Shown piece by piece: positions 16,542-25,305 of a stretch of DNA of 64,000 nucleotides (its first letter is position 1; the number at the start of each line of letters is the position of its first letter). The DNA lies in contig CAWDUX010000002.1 of the NCBI GenBank assembly GCA_963805605.1, forward strand, positions 434,001 to 498,000, in the 5' to 3' direction. The position numbers were made by a program, and so were the translations under genes. The DNA comes from Actinocatenispora sp963805605 (GTDB taxonomy: Bacteria; Actinomycetota; Actinomycetes; Mycobacteriales; Micromonosporaceae). The notes beneath the pieces are model-generated. The model had not been told where the DNA came from. It worked only from the letters and a program-made list of their open reading frames with translations, and made no database searches.

Positions 16542-17234
16542 ATGCCCTATGACGTGAGCACTCTGCCGGATGTGTCGGGCCTGACCGTGGGGATTCTCGG
16601 GGGGACCGGACCACAGGGACGTGGCCTGGCCTACCGGTTGGCCCGCGCGGGACAGCAGGTCGTGCTGGGCTCGCGGGACGCCGAGCGGGGCGGGGCGGTG
16701 GCCGCTGAACTCGCCGAGCTGCCCGGCGCGCGGGCGGGTGTGGTCGGCGGCGGCGACAACGCCGTGGCGGCCGGCGCCGACGTGGTGATCGCCGCGTTGC
16801 CCTACGAGGGTCATGCCGAGACGCTGCTCTCGCTGCGCGAGCAGCTGGCCGGTCGGATCGTGGTCGACTGCGTCAACCCGCTCGGATTCGACAAGGCCGG
16901 GCCCTACGCCCTGGCCGTACCGGAGGGCAGCGCCGCGCAGCAGGCCGCCGGGCTGCTGCCCGACTCCCGGGTGACGGCCGCATTCCACCACGTCAGCGCA
17001 GTACTGCTGGCCGATCCCAAGGTCGACGAGGTGGACACCGATGTGCTGGTCCTCGGCGACGACCGTGAGGCCACCAACCTCGTACAGGCGCTGGCCGGTC
17101 GGATCGCCGGAATGCGCGGGGTGTACGCGGGGCGCCTGCGCAACGCCGGTCAGGTCGAGGCGCTGACCGCCAACCTGATTGCCGTCAACAAGCGCTACAA
17201 GGCGCACACCGGGATTCGGGTCACCGACATCTGA
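16542..17234 (+). CDS. npdG: NADPH:F420 oxidoreductase
   Basis: 230 residues. The N-terminal Rossmann loop GILGGTGPQGRGLAYRLA and the NADP-binding GSRDAERG are characteristic of Fno/NpdG, as are FHHVSAVLLAD and the ending QVEALTANLIAVNKRYKAH. The enzyme transfers hydride between NADPH and the deazaflavin cofactor F420, supplying F420H2 to reductases in actinomycetes. No F420 biosynthesis gene lies in the window. ATG 16542 was chosen because the Rossmann strand starts about 15 residues later. Convergent with panB. Confidence 0.92.
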   Translation: MPYDVSTLPDVSGLTVGILGGTGPQGRGLAYRLARAGQQVVLGSRDAERGGAVAAELAELPGARAGVVGGGDNAVAAGADVVIAALPYEGHAETLLSLREQLAGRIVVDCVNPLGFDKAGPYALAVPEGSAAQQAAGLLPDSRVTAAFHHVSAVLLADPKVDEVDTDVLVLGDDREATNLVQALAGRIAGMRGVYAGRLRNAGQVEALTANLIAVNKRYKAHTGIRVTDI

Positions 17235-17337
17235 CTCCGCCCGCCGGAAACCGAGCTGGCTCCCGCCGGCCGGGCAAAGGCGGACCGGCCCGCCGCGGGC
17301 ACTGAGCTGCCGCGACGGGCCGTACCGGCCAGAATGC

Positions 17338-18189
17338 TCAGAAGGTGTGCTCCGGGGCGGGGAAGCTGCCCGCGGTGACGTCGTCGGCGAAGGCGCGGGC
17401 AGCACCGGTCAGGACGCTGGCCAGGTCGGCGTACTTCTTCACGAAGCGGGGGCTCTGCCCGGCGCGCATCCCGGCCATGTCCTGCCACACCATCACCTGG
17501 GCGTCGCAGTCCGGGCCGGCACCGATACCGACGGTCGGGATCGCCAGTTCGTGCGTGATGCGTTTCGCCACCTCGCCGGGCACCATCTCCAGGACCACGG
17601 CGAACGCCCCCGCCGCACACACCGCGCGGGCGTCGGCGATGATCGCGTCGGCGGCGTCACCGCGACCCTGCACCCGGTAGCCGCCGAGCAGATGCTCCGA
17701 CTGCGGGGTGAACCCGATGTGGGCCATCACCGGGATACCTGCCGAGGTCAGGGCCTCGATCTGGGCGCGCATCCGCACACCACCCTCGAGCTTGACCGCC
17801 TGCGCGCCGCCCTCCTTCATCAGCCGGACCGCGCTTGCCAGGGCCTGCTGCGCGCCCGCCTCGTAGCTGCCGAACGGTAGATCGGCCACCACCAGCGCCC
17901 TGCTGGTCGCCCGGGTGACCGCCTTCACCAGCGGCAGCAGCTCGTCGAGGGTGACCGAGAGGGTCGTCTCGTAGCCGTACACGTTGTTGGCCGCCGAATC
18001 GCCGACCAGCAGCACCGGAATGCCGATCTGGTCGAAGATGGCCGCGGTGTACTGGTCGTAGCTGGTCAGCATCGGCCACGGCTCGCCTCGCTCCTTGGCC
18101 TTCTGCAGGTGCGCGATGCGTACCCGCCGCAGGCCGGGACCACCGTACAGACTGGGCTCACCCGTCCCGTCGGTGTGCTTGTCGGACAT
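17338..18189 (-). CDS. panB: 3-methyl-2-oxobutanoate hydroxymethyltransferase
   Basis: First step of pantothenate/CoA synthesis: adds a hydroxymethyl group from methylene-tetrahydrofolate to ketoisovalerate, forming ketopantoate. 283 residues. Hallmarks in order are MLTSYD, VGDSAANNVYGYETTL (Mg-binding DS), the ADLPFGSYE strand, AVKLEGG, and GIGAGPDCDAQVMVWQDMAG. ATG 18189 has GGGAGAAG upstream. Downstream of nadE on the same strand, as in many actinomycetes where panB, nadE, glnA2 and glnE lie near each other. Confidence 0.96.
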   Translation of the reverse strand: MSDKHTDGTGEPSLYGGPGLRRVRIAHLQKAKERGEPWPMLTSYDQYTAAIFDQIGIPVLLVGDSAANNVYGYETTLSVTLDELLPLVKAVTRATSRALVVADLPFGSYEAGAQQALASAVRLMKEGGAQAVKLEGGVRMRAQIEALTSAGIPVMAHIGFTPQSEHLLGGYRVQGRGDAADAIIADARAVCAAGAFAVVLEMVPGEVAKRITHELAIPTVGIGAGPDCDAQVMVWQDMAGMRAGQSPRFVKKYADLASVLTGAARAFADDVTAGSFPAPEHTF

Positions 18190-18374
18190 GACTTCTCCCT
18201 TCCTCGGGGCCCGTTCGGGTCCCCGGGTGCGGAGCGTCAGCCAGGACGGCACAGGACCGGTACGCGCCGGCGCTGGCGTGCTCCTGTGCCGATCCTGACA
18301 CCAGAACACCCCTCGGCGGGAGTACCAGGTTGAGAATGTCACATGCCGGGCCCCGGCGGTGCTGGCGAGCGGGG

Positions 18375-20132
18375 TCAGTCCCGTAGCGGGTCCTGGTACT
18401 GGTTGGTGATCGGCAGCCGCCGGTCCCGTCCGAACGCCTTCGGGCTGATCTTCGGGCCCGGTGCGGACTGGCGTCGCTTGTACTCCGCGATGTCCACCAG
18501 CCGGATCACCCGGTCCACGGTGGTGGCGTCGTGGCCGGCGTCGATCAGGTCGGCGCGGCCGGCATCACCGTCCACGTAACCGCCCAGGATGGTGTCGAGT
18601 TCCTCGTAGGGCGGCAGGGAGTCGGTGTCCAGCTGGCCGGGGCGCAGTTCCGCGCTGGGGGGCTTGCTGATCGAGTTCTCCGGGATCGGCGCGGTGGCAC
18701 TGCGCCGGGCCGCGTCGTCGTTGCGCCACCTGGCCAACCGGTACACCAGGGTCTTCGGCACGTCCTTGAGCGGATTGAACCCACCGACCGAGTCACCGTA
18801 CAAAGTGGAGTATCCGACCGCGAGCTCACTCTTGTTGCCGGTGGTGAGAACCAGATGACCTTCCTGATTGGACAGTGCCATCAACACTACGCCGCGGATG
18901 CGGGCCTGCAGGTTCTCCACGGCCATGCCCGACAGCGTCAGGTTGGCCAGGAAGGTGTCCACCATCGGAGCGACCGGCTCGCTGCGGTAGCGCAGACCGG
19001 TACGCTGGGCAAGTTCCGCGGCGTCGGAACGGGAGTGCGCTGAGGAGAACTCGCTGGCCATCGAGATGCCGTGCACCTGCGGTGCGCCGAGCGCGTCGCA
19101 GGCGATCGCGGCCACCACCGAGGAGTCGATGCCGCCGGACAGTCCCAGTACGACCGATGTGAACCGGTTCTTGCGCGCGTAGTCGCGCAGCCCGGTGACC
19201 AGGGCCGACCACACCTCGGCCAGGGCGCCCACCCGACCGGCCAGCGCCCCCGCCCGGCGTGGTCCGGCCGGTACGGGCAGCGGACCGGACAACTCCACCA
19301 GCTCGATCCGCATCCCCGCAGCGGCCCGTGGCCGTGACGCGGTCGCGGCCGGCAGATCCAGATCGAGTACGACGAGTTCCTCGGCGAACTGCGCCGCCCG
19401 GGCCAGGACCTGCCCGTCGGGGGCGACGACCAGCGAGTCGCCGTCGAAGACCAGCTCGTCCTGCCCGCCGACCATGTTCACGTACGCCAGTACGGCTCCC
19501 GCCTCGGCGGCTCGCCGCCGGCACAGATCCGCCCGGGTGTCGTCCTTGTCCAGCTCGAACGGGGAACCGTTCGCGGTGACCACCAGCCCGGCCCCGGCGG
19601 CCCGGGCGGCGGTGAACGGTCCGCCCGGCTGCCACAGGTCCTCGCAGATCGTCAGCGCCACGTCCACACCGCCGATCCGGACCAGCTGCAGCGTGTCGCC
19701 CGGTACGAAGTACCGGTCCTCGTCGAACACCCCGTAGTTGGGCAGGTGGTGCTTGAAGTAGCGGGCCACCACCCGCCCCTGTGCCAGCACCGCCAGCGCG
19801 TTGCGCGGCCCGTGGGCCGGATCAGTGTCGCTGCTGCTGTGTCGTGGCCCGTCGGCGTCCAGGTAACCGACCAGCACCGGCAGGTCGCCGAGCCCGTCCG
19901 CGGCAAGCTCGGCGGCCAGTGCCCGCACCCCCTGCTGGCTGGCCGCCACGAAAGACGCCCGGAACACCAGGTCCTCGACCGGGTAGCCGGTCAGCATCAT
20001 CTCCGGGAAGGCGACCAGTTGGGCGCCCTCGTCGGCGGCCCGCCGGGCCACGGCGCGCACGATGGTGGCGTTACCGGCGATGTCCCCGACGGTCGGGTTG
20101 ACCTGGGCGAGTGCGGTGCGCAGGGTCGGCAT
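18375..20132 (-). CDS. nadE: Glutamine-dependent NAD+ synthetase
   Basis: 585 residues, two domains. Residues 1-270 are a nitrilase-type glutaminase with Glu (AFPEMMLTGYP), Lys (FKHHLPNYGVFDEDR) and Cys (ALTICEDLW). Residues 300-585 are the ATP-pyrophosphatase synthetase with P-loop LGLSGGIDSSVVA and the TTGNKSELAVGYSTLYGD loop. It amidates nicotinate adenine dinucleotide to NAD+, channelling ammonia between the domains. ATG 20132 is preceded by AGGATGG; an alternative start eight codons upstream is less likely. Monocistronic or co-transcribed towards panB. Confidence 0.96.
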   Translation of the reverse strand: MPTLRTALAQVNPTVGDIAGNATIVRAVARRAADEGAQLVAFPEMMLTGYPVEDLVFRASFVAASQQGVRALAAELAADGLGDLPVLVGYLDADGPRHSSSDTDPAHGPRNALAVLAQGRVVARYFKHHLPNYGVFDEDRYFVPGDTLQLVRIGGVDVALTICEDLWQPGGPFTAARAAGAGLVVTANGSPFELDKDDTRADLCRRRAAEAGAVLAYVNMVGGQDELVFDGDSLVVAPDGQVLARAAQFAEELVVLDLDLPAATASRPRAAAGMRIELVELSGPLPVPAGPRRAGALAGRVGALAEVWSALVTGLRDYARKNRFTSVVLGLSGGIDSSVVAAIACDALGAPQVHGISMASEFSSAHSRSDAAELAQRTGLRYRSEPVAPMVDTFLANLTLSGMAVENLQARIRGVVLMALSNQEGHLVLTTGNKSELAVGYSTLYGDSVGGFNPLKDVPKTLVYRLARWRNDDAARRSATAPIPENSISKPPSAELRPGQLDTDSLPPYEELDTILGGYVDGDAGRADLIDAGHDATTVDRVIRLVDIAEYKRRQSAPGPKISPKAFGRDRRLPITNQYQDPLRD

Positions 20133-20195
20133 GCCGCCATCCTGCCGCATCGACACAGTTCAGCAGCGGCGTCGGGACCATCGCGCAACCGTGAG

Positions 20196-20993
20196 TCAGC
20201 GTCGGGGCGACCAGTCCAGCGCGGCCATGGTGGGGGACAGGTCGGTGCAGGCGCCGGCCGCATCGCCGGTCATCGGCAGGGCCCGGACCCCCTCGGCCGG
20301 TCGGTCCAGTACGGCCAGCAGCGCGGTGGCCAGGTCGCTGCCGGCCAGCGCCGCCATCGCCCGGCCATCACCCATCCGCATCATCGGCAACGGCTCGGTG
20401 GCGCTGACCGGTTCCCGGTACAACCCCGGCCGACCGTCACGGTGCGTGTGGAACGGTTGCTGCCGGAGCCCGAACTCCCATGCCGGCCACATCTCGTCCG
20501 GGGTGGGCCAGCACAGTCGCAGGATGTCCAGTGCGGTTCCGGTCTCCTGCGCCGCGGCCCGGCAGGCTTGCTCGCCGAGCCGCTTGGTCAGCCCGTACGG
20601 GTCGGTGGCGTCGGGCTCCTCGTCGGTGCCGATGGTCCGGAATCCCAGTTCGTCGAAGACCGACATGCTGCTGACGAACACCACGTGCCGGGCACCGGCC
20701 GCCGCCGCCGCGCGCACCGTCAGGTACGCCGACTTGACGTGCACGTCGAAGGCGACCACCGGGTCGGTGTCGGAGTCGGGGCTGGTCGGTGCCATCGCCA
20801 TGTGCAGCACCGCGTCGGTGTCCGCGCAGGCACGGGCCAGTACCGACGGATCGGTCGCGTCCCCGGTGAGGAGTTCGTGCCCACCGGCCGGCGGCGCCAC
20901 CAGGTCCAGTACCCGTACCTGGTGGCGTGCGGCCAGTCCGGGCAGCACCATCCGGCCGACGTAGCCGGCCCCGCCGATCACCAGTACGCGCAT
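20196..20993 (-). CDS. NAD(P)-dependent epimerase/dehydratase (extended SDR)
   Basis: 265 residues. Rossmann loop GGAGYVGRMVLPGLA at the start; catalytic YGLTKRL (YxxxK) about residue 145; VFVSSMSVFDELG supplies the Ser region. The C-terminus is a shortened substrate domain. A nucleotide-sugar or small-molecule epimerase, dehydratase or reductase role is possible; the length and the missing long C-terminal domain fit actinobacterial proteins of unknown substrate. Divergent from glnA2 over about 107 bases. Confidence 0.85.
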   Translation of the reverse strand: MRVLVIGGAGYVGRMVLPGLAARHQVRVLDLVAPPAGGHELLTGDATDPSVLARACADTDAVLHMAMAPTSPDSDTDPVVAFDVHVKSAYLTVRAAAAAGARHVVFVSSMSVFDELGFRTIGTDEEPDATDPYGLTKRLGEQACRAAAQETGTALDILRLCWPTPDEMWPAWEFGLRQQPFHTHRDGRPGLYREPVSATEPLPMMRMGDGRAMAALAGSDLATALLAVLDRPAEGVRALPMTGDAAGACTDLSPTMAALDWSPRR

Positions 20994-21100
20994 CCGCTAC
21001 CCCTTCCCAGGTCGTGGTCGCCGCCCACCGTACCGACCGGTGACACGCTTCCTGGCGTGCCGGTTGGCCGGCGCGGTGGTGCAGAGGGCACACTGCGGTG

Positions 21101-22450
21101 ATGGACCGTCAGCAGGAGTTCGTGCTGCGCACCCTGGAGGAGCGCGACATCCGGTTCGTCCGGCTCTGGTTCACCGACGTACTCGGCACGCTCAAGAGCG
21201 TGTCGGTGGCGCCGGCGGAGCTGGAGTCGGCTTTCGAGGAGGGCATCGGCTTCGACGGCTCGTCCATCGAGGGTTTCGCCCGGGTGCACGAGTCGGACAT
21301 GATCGCCTTGCCGGACCCGGGCACCTTCCAGGTCTTCCCGTTCGAGGGCGGCGCGTCCGGCGAGAGCGCCCGGATGTTCTGCGATATCGCCATGCCCGAC
21401 GGCTCGCCCTCCTGGTCGGACCCCCGGCATGTGCTGCGCCGCGCGCTGTCGCGGGCCGCGGAGAAGGGCTTCACCTTCTACACCCACCCGGAGATCGAGT
21501 TCTTCCTGCTCTCCGAGATCGGGGCGGACGGCGCCGAGCCCACCGCGGTCGACGCCGGCGGCTACTTCGACAACACCACGCACGTGGCCGCCCGCGATTT
21601 CCGCCGCCAGGCCGTACTGGCCCTGGAACGCATCGGGATCTCGGTCGAGTTCAGCCACCACGAGGTCGCTCCCGGGCAGCAGGAGATCGACCTGCGCTAC
21701 GCCGACGCGCTGACCACCGCCGACAACATCATGACCTTCCGGCACGTGGTCAAGGAGGTGGCGATGTCGCAGGGCGTGCACGCCACCTTCATGCCCAAGC
21801 CGTTCACCCACCAGCCGGGCAGCGGCATGCACACCCACCTGTCGTTGTTCGAGGGCGACCGCAACACCTTCCACGACCCGTCCGACCCGATGAAGCTGTC
21901 CAAGGTCGCCCGTTCGTTCATCGCCGGGCTGCTGCACCACGCCCGCGAGTACACCGCGATCACCAACCAGTGGGTGAACTCGTACAAGCGGCTGTTCCCG
22001 GAGTCGTTGCCGGACAACATCAACGAGGTGCCGGCATACGTGTCCTGGGGGCATCTGAACCGTTCCGCGCTGGTACGGGTGCCGGCGTACGGCAAGCCGA
22101 TCTCCGCCCGGGTCGAGGTGCGTTCCATCGACACCGCCTGCAACCCCTACCTGGCGTACGCGGTGCTGCTGGGCGCGGGGCTGAAGGGCATCGAGGAAGG
22201 TTACGAGCTGCCACCCGGCTCCGAGGACGACATCTGGGCGTTGACCGACGCGGAGCGCCGTGCGATGGGCTACGAGGCGCTGCCGCAGGACCTGTCCGAG
22301 GCGCTGGATGTGATGGAACGCAGCGAATTCGTCGCCGAGACCCTCGGCGAGGGCGTCTTCGACTTCTTCTGCAAGAACAAGCGGTCCGAGTGGGACGACT
22401 ACCGCACCCGGGTCACTCCGTACGAGCGGCGGCGCTACATCGACCTGTGA
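21101..22450 (+). CDS. glnA2: Glutamine synthetase-like ligase GlnA2 type
   Basis: 449 residues. The opening FVLRTLEERDIRFVRLWFTD and IGFDGSSIEGFARV closely resemble mycobacterial GlnA2 as I recall it. Active-site features are EIEFFLL, HHEVAPGQQEIDLR, the ATP-binding region MPKPFTHQPGSGMHTHLSLF, and RVEVRSIDTACNPYLAYA. In Streptomyces the GlnA2-type enzyme has been described as a gamma-glutamylpolyamine synthetase, so glutamine synthesis is not certain. glnE lies 2.9 kb downstream, the usual actinobacterial neighbourhood. ATG 21101 is chosen, with a GTG one codon upstream as alternative. Confidence 0.93.
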   Translation: MDRQQEFVLRTLEERDIRFVRLWFTDVLGTLKSVSVAPAELESAFEEGIGFDGSSIEGFARVHESDMIALPDPGTFQVFPFEGGASGESARMFCDIAMPDGSPSWSDPRHVLRRALSRAAEKGFTFYTHPEIEFFLLSEIGADGAEPTAVDAGGYFDNTTHVAARDFRRQAVLALERIGISVEFSHHEVAPGQQEIDLRYADALTTADNIMTFRHVVKEVAMSQGVHATFMPKPFTHQPGSGMHTHLSLFEGDRNTFHDPSDPMKLSKVARSFIAGLLHHAREYTAITNQWVNSYKRLFPESLPDNINEVPAYVSWGHLNRSALVRVPAYGKPISARVEVRSIDTACNPYLAYAVLLGAGLKGIEEGYELPPGSEDDIWALTDAERRAMGYEALPQDLSEALDVMERSEFVAETLGEGVFDFFCKNKRSEWDDYRTRVTPYERRRYIDL

Positions 22451-22575
22451 CCCCTCCGGGCATGGCGTCGGGCCACACCGCTTGGTAACGGACAGGTCAC
22501 CCAGATGACATCACCGATCATGGTGTTGCCGCGTTGTACCTGGTAGACCGCTCCCGACGCACCGGAGGCACCGCC

Positions 22576-23154
22576 GTGAACGCCAGCGCGCCGCCCACCA
22601 TCCCGCACCGGTCGGTCACGGATCCGGTTCCGGCGCGATCGCTGAAGGTGGTGGTGCTCGGCGGGCGCGCGGCCGGGCAGGCGTGGGTGGTGGCCGACGA
22701 CGCCTGCAGCTACCTCTACCGCGATGCCGATGCCGGGCCGGATGCCCCAGCGATGGGTGCCGATGCGGCATGCCGTACAGCACCGGCACCCGGCCGGGTA
22801 CCGGTGCGGCTGTACGGCATGCCGGTGGCACACCGGTCCTGGTTCCTGTGGGACTCGCTGGCCCGCGGCGCGGTGGCGGCGCTGGTGCTGGCGGACGCGA
22901 ACCGCCTGCCGGACAGCTTTCCGGCCATCGACTACGCGGAGACGCGAAGAGTGCGTTACCTCGTGGCGGTGACGGGCGCGCAGGCACCGGAACTACCGGA
23001 TGTCCGGCGGGCACTCGCGGTCGGACCGGCCGTGCCTGTGCTGTTGGCCACGCCACCTTCGGCGACGCACCGCGGCTGGCCGGCCGACGAACTGTTGCGC
23101 GCTCTGACCAGGCATATCGTTGTCAAGGACGGGTCGCGGGCTCCGGCCGCGTGA
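22576..23154 (+). CDS. Degenerate conservon (CvnD-like) GTPase: pseudo-GTPase
   Basis: 192 residues from GTG 22576 behind GGAGG. The order of segments follows CvnD/MglA-like small GTPases: SLKVVVLGGRAAGQAW sits where the P-loop AGGFGVGKTT is expected; RLYGMPVAHRSWFLWDSLAR replaces FGTPGQxRFWFMWDxLxR; then GAVAALVLADANRLPDSFPA and IDYAETRRVRYLVAVTG. The Walker A lysine, the DxxGQ-type switch II and the NKxD base-recognition motif are all absent. The helices that contact partners are kept, and the frame is open with normal codon use. No conservon partners (kinase, roadblock, DUF742) adjoin it. It may be a non-hydrolysing regulator or a decaying gene. Confidence 0.7.
   Translation: MNASAPPTIPHRSVTDPVPARSLKVVVLGGRAAGQAWVVADDACSYLYRDADAGPDAPAMGADAACRTAPAPGRVPVRLYGMPVAHRSWFLWDSLARGAVAALVLADANRLPDSFPAIDYAETRRVRYLVAVTGAQAPELPDVRRALAVGPAVPVLLATPPSATHRGWPADELLRALTRHIVVKDGSRAPAA
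22766..22824. repeat. Large hairpin-forming inverted repeat inside the pseudo-GTPase gene
   Basis: CGGCATGCCGTACAGC (22766-22781) and its exact reverse complement (22809-22824) flank a loop that is itself nearly self-complementary (ACCGG/CCGGT, ACCCGG/CCGGGT). The 59 bases form an almost continuous palindrome with one 3-base bulge and one mismatch. It encodes the segment between the degenerate P-loop and the LYGMP motif, where homologues have switch I. Confidence 0.8.
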
Positions 23155-23241
23155 GTATTCCCAGGAACTTCCAGGTTTGCCCGTCCCGGGCCTGGGGGTA
23201 GATCGAAAGGGACAGCTGACGACAACGTGAGGAGAAAGCCT

Positions 23242-23556
23242 GTGCTTGCCCTGACCGAGAACGCCGTGGCGGTCATCAAGAACCTGACCGAGCAGCCGGC
23301 GGTACCCGACGGGGCCGGGTTGCGGATCGCCAGCGGCACCATGCCGGCGGACAACAATGCGGTACCCGAGGACGCACGGGCGCTGACCCTGGCGGTGGAG
23401 TCCACACCCCAGGAGGGCGACCAGGTGCTGGACGCCGGCGGCGCCCGGCTGTTCCTGGAGAACGGTGCGGCCGAGTACCTCGACGACAAGGCGTTGGACG
23501 CCGGCGTGGACGAGAGCGGCAACGTCAACTTCCAGGTCGCCCAGCAGCCGGAGTAG
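23242..23556 (+). CDS. HesB/IscA-like fold protein lacking cysteines
   Basis: 104 residues from GTG 23242 (ribosome site GAGGAGAA). The pattern LALTENAVAVIKNL..., GLRIASG, GARLFLENGAAEYLDDKALDAGVDESG follows the A-type iron-sulfur carrier fold: start helix, GLRI strand, and the xLDxxxLD turn. The three cysteines that hold the cluster in IscA/ErpA/HesB are all absent. Many actinomycetes encode such cysteine-free members, often annotated as HesB. A role in Fe-S assembly should not be assumed; possibly a structural or regulatory relative. Followed by a strong hairpin terminator. Confidence 0.8.
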   Translation: MLALTENAVAVIKNLTEQPAVPDGAGLRIASGTMPADNNAVPEDARALTLAVESTPQEGDQVLDAGGARLFLENGAAEYLDDKALDAGVDESGNVNFQVAQQPE

Positions 23557-23608
23557 TCCGGGCCGTAGACATTTGAGCAGCCGGATGCGGTCCGGCCCGC
23601 GGACGGTT

Positions 23609-23635
23609 GTACAGCCGGGTGGGACCCGGCTGTAC
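23609..23635 (+). terminator. Hairpin terminator after the HesB-like gene
   Basis: Perfect 12-base arms GTACAGCCGGGT / ACCCGGCTGTAC separated by GGG, 53 bases after the HesB-like stop. No clear T-tract, as is usual in GC-rich actinomycetes. Its outer sequence (GTACAGC...GCTGTACGGC then GGCATGC) resembles that of the hairpin at 22766-22824. Confidence 0.7.
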
Positions 23636-23764
23636 GGCGGCATGCTGGTACCCCGAGAGAGCCGGCATGCCCTGCAACAGCCCGGAAAGGACGGCCGGGT
23701 GAGAGATCGGACGGGCGGGTTCGCAGCGGCCGAAAGTGTCGTACCCTCGCCGTAGTGTTCGGGC

Positions 23765-24487
23765 ATGAACCGGACAGAACGTCTCTACGCCCTCGTCGAC
23801 GAACTTCGCGCGGCGGCCCCGTCGCCGCGCTCCACCCGTTGGCTCGCCGAACGGTTCTCGGTGAGCGTGCGCACCATCGAGCGTGATGCCGCCGCGCTCA
23901 CCGGGTCCGGTATGCCGGTATATCCGGTAGCGGGGCCGAACGGCGGTTACACGGTCGATGCCGGGCATGACCTGCCCGCACTGTCGGTGACCGCGGAAGA
24001 GGCCGTGGCCGTGGCGATCGCACTGGCCCGGCTGGCCGGTTCGCCGTTCCAGAACGCCGCCGACGAAGTACTGGCGAAGCTACGGGCCCGTTGTCCGGGG
24101 CTGTCGGCCGCCGCCGCTGCGGCGGTCGCCGAGCACGCCACCGACACCACCGTGGTGGATGTCAACGGTTCCGACCCGGACCGGGGACAGTTCCCCGCGG
24201 TTCCCGTCGTGCTGCAGGACGCGTTGCACCGTGAACGCGTGCTGGAGATTGACTACTCCGACCGGCACGGTGCGGTCAGTCACCGCACGGTCGAACCGAT
24301 CGGTTTTGTCGGTGGCCGAGAACACTGGTTGCTGCTGGCCTGGTGCCGGCTCCGGCACGGTGTACGGGGATTCCGGATCGACCGGATTCGGCGGGCCGCG
24401 GTGGGCAGCGAACCGGTGCCGGCCCGCCGCGACCTGCCCAGTCTGGAGATCCCCGAACAGTTGGTACGCCGGCTGGCTGTGACGTGA
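23765..24487 (+). CDS. HTH/WYL-domain (YafY-type) transcriptional regulator
   Basis: 240 residues. N-terminal HTH_11: MNRTERLYALVDELRAAAPS, then TRWLAERFSVSVRTIERDAAAL. A linker follows, and then the WYL domain: VLEIDYSDRHGAVSHRTVEP, GGREHWLLLAWCRLRHGVRGF and IRRAAVGSEP. WYL domains bind nucleic acids or small ligands and often control DNA-damage or defence genes; the target here is unknown. It is followed by a strong terminator before the amidotransferase, so it is a separate unit. Confidence 0.9.
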   Translation: MNRTERLYALVDELRAAAPSPRSTRWLAERFSVSVRTIERDAAALTGSGMPVYPVAGPNGGYTVDAGHDLPALSVTAEEAVAVAIALARLAGSPFQNAADEVLAKLRARCPGLSAAAAAAVAEHATDTTVVDVNGSDPDRGQFPAVPVVLQDALHRERVLEIDYSDRHGAVSHRTVEPIGFVGGREHWLLLAWCRLRHGVRGFRIDRIRRAAVGSEPVPARRDLPSLEIPEQLVRRLAVT

Positions 24488-24494
24488 TCTGTTC

Positions 24495-24530
24495 CCCGCC
24501 GGGCGGGCCGAACAGCTCCCGCCCGGCGGG
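24495..24530 (+). terminator. Strong GC hairpin terminator after the WYL regulator
   Basis: Perfect 13-base arms CCCGCCGGGCGGG (24495-24507) and CCCGCCCGGCGGG (24518-24530) with a 10-base loop, starting 7 bases after the WYL stop and ending 19 bases before the amidotransferase GTG. It separates the two units. Confidence 0.8.
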
Positions 24531-24549
24531 AGACCGATAGCCTCGGGGC

Positions 24550-25305
24550 GTGACGAATCCTCGCACCCTGGTGGTGGAGAACGATCCCACTGACGACCTG
24601 TGCCGGCTGGGTGACTGGTTGACCGAGGCGGGTCTGGACCTGGAAGTGGTGCGGCCGCACGCCGGTGAGCCGTTGCCCACCGACGATTCCGGCACCGCGC
24701 AACTGGCCGGGTACGGCGCTCTGGTCGTACTCGGCGGCGGTATCGACAATGCGCCCTGGTATCCGACGGTGGAAGGCATGTTCCGGGTCGCGGTCCGCGA
24801 CCGGGTGCCGGCCCTGGGAATCTGCCTCGGTGCGCAGCTGATGGCGCGGGCGCTCGGTGGGGCGGTCGGTCGCGCCGCCGCCGGCCCGGAGATCGGCCCC
24901 CGGCTGGTCGCCAAACGCGACGCGGCCAACACCGATCCGCTGTTCGACCCGGTGCCGTTGCTGCCCGACGTGATCCAGTGGCACCGCGACGAGGTGACCG
25001 AACTGCCGGACGGGGCTACCCTGCTGGCCGCCTCCACCCGCTATCCGCACCAGGCGTTCCGCTACGGCGATCGGGCCTGGGCGGTGCAGTTCCACATCGA
25101 GTGCGACCGCGCCATGCTCACCCGCTGGGCCGCCGACGCCCCCGACCTGGCGCAGCTCGGTCTGGACCCGGAGGAACTGCTGGACCGCTGCGACGCCGTA
25201 CTGCCCGACGTCGAGGAGGTCTGGCGGCCGTTCACGCACCGGTTCGCCGACCTGGTGCTGGGACGGCTGGGGTTCCGCAGCGAACTACCGTTGCTCGGAC
25301 AATGA
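24550..25305 (+). CDS. Class I glutamine amidotransferase-like protein
   Basis: 251 residues from GTG 24550. The triad elements are Cys in ALGICLGAQLMARAL and His with Glu in WAVQFHIECD; the oxyanion strand is VVLGGGIDNAPWYP. Free-standing amidotransferases of this type are annotated as GMP-synthase-like; some hydrolyse gamma-glutamyl compounds, which would fit beside GlnA2. Substrate not determined. The stop overlaps the glnE start (ATGA), so the two are translationally coupled. Confidence 0.88.
   Translation: MTNPRTLVVENDPTDDLCRLGDWLTEAGLDLEVVRPHAGEPLPTDDSGTAQLAGYGALVVLGGGIDNAPWYPTVEGMFRVAVRDRVPALGICLGAQLMARALGGAVGRAAAGPEIGPRLVAKRDAANTDPLFDPVPLLPDVIQWHRDEVTELPDGATLLAASTRYPHQAFRYGDRAWAVQFHIECDRAMLTRWAADAPDLAQLGLDPEELLDRCDAVLPDVEEVWRPFTHRFADLVLGRLGFRSELPLLGQ

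Noticed and set aside
24978..25301. N-terminal extension of GlnE
   Set aside because: It runs in another frame through the amidotransferase gene; ATG 25302 gives the usual GlnE length and a four-base overlap.
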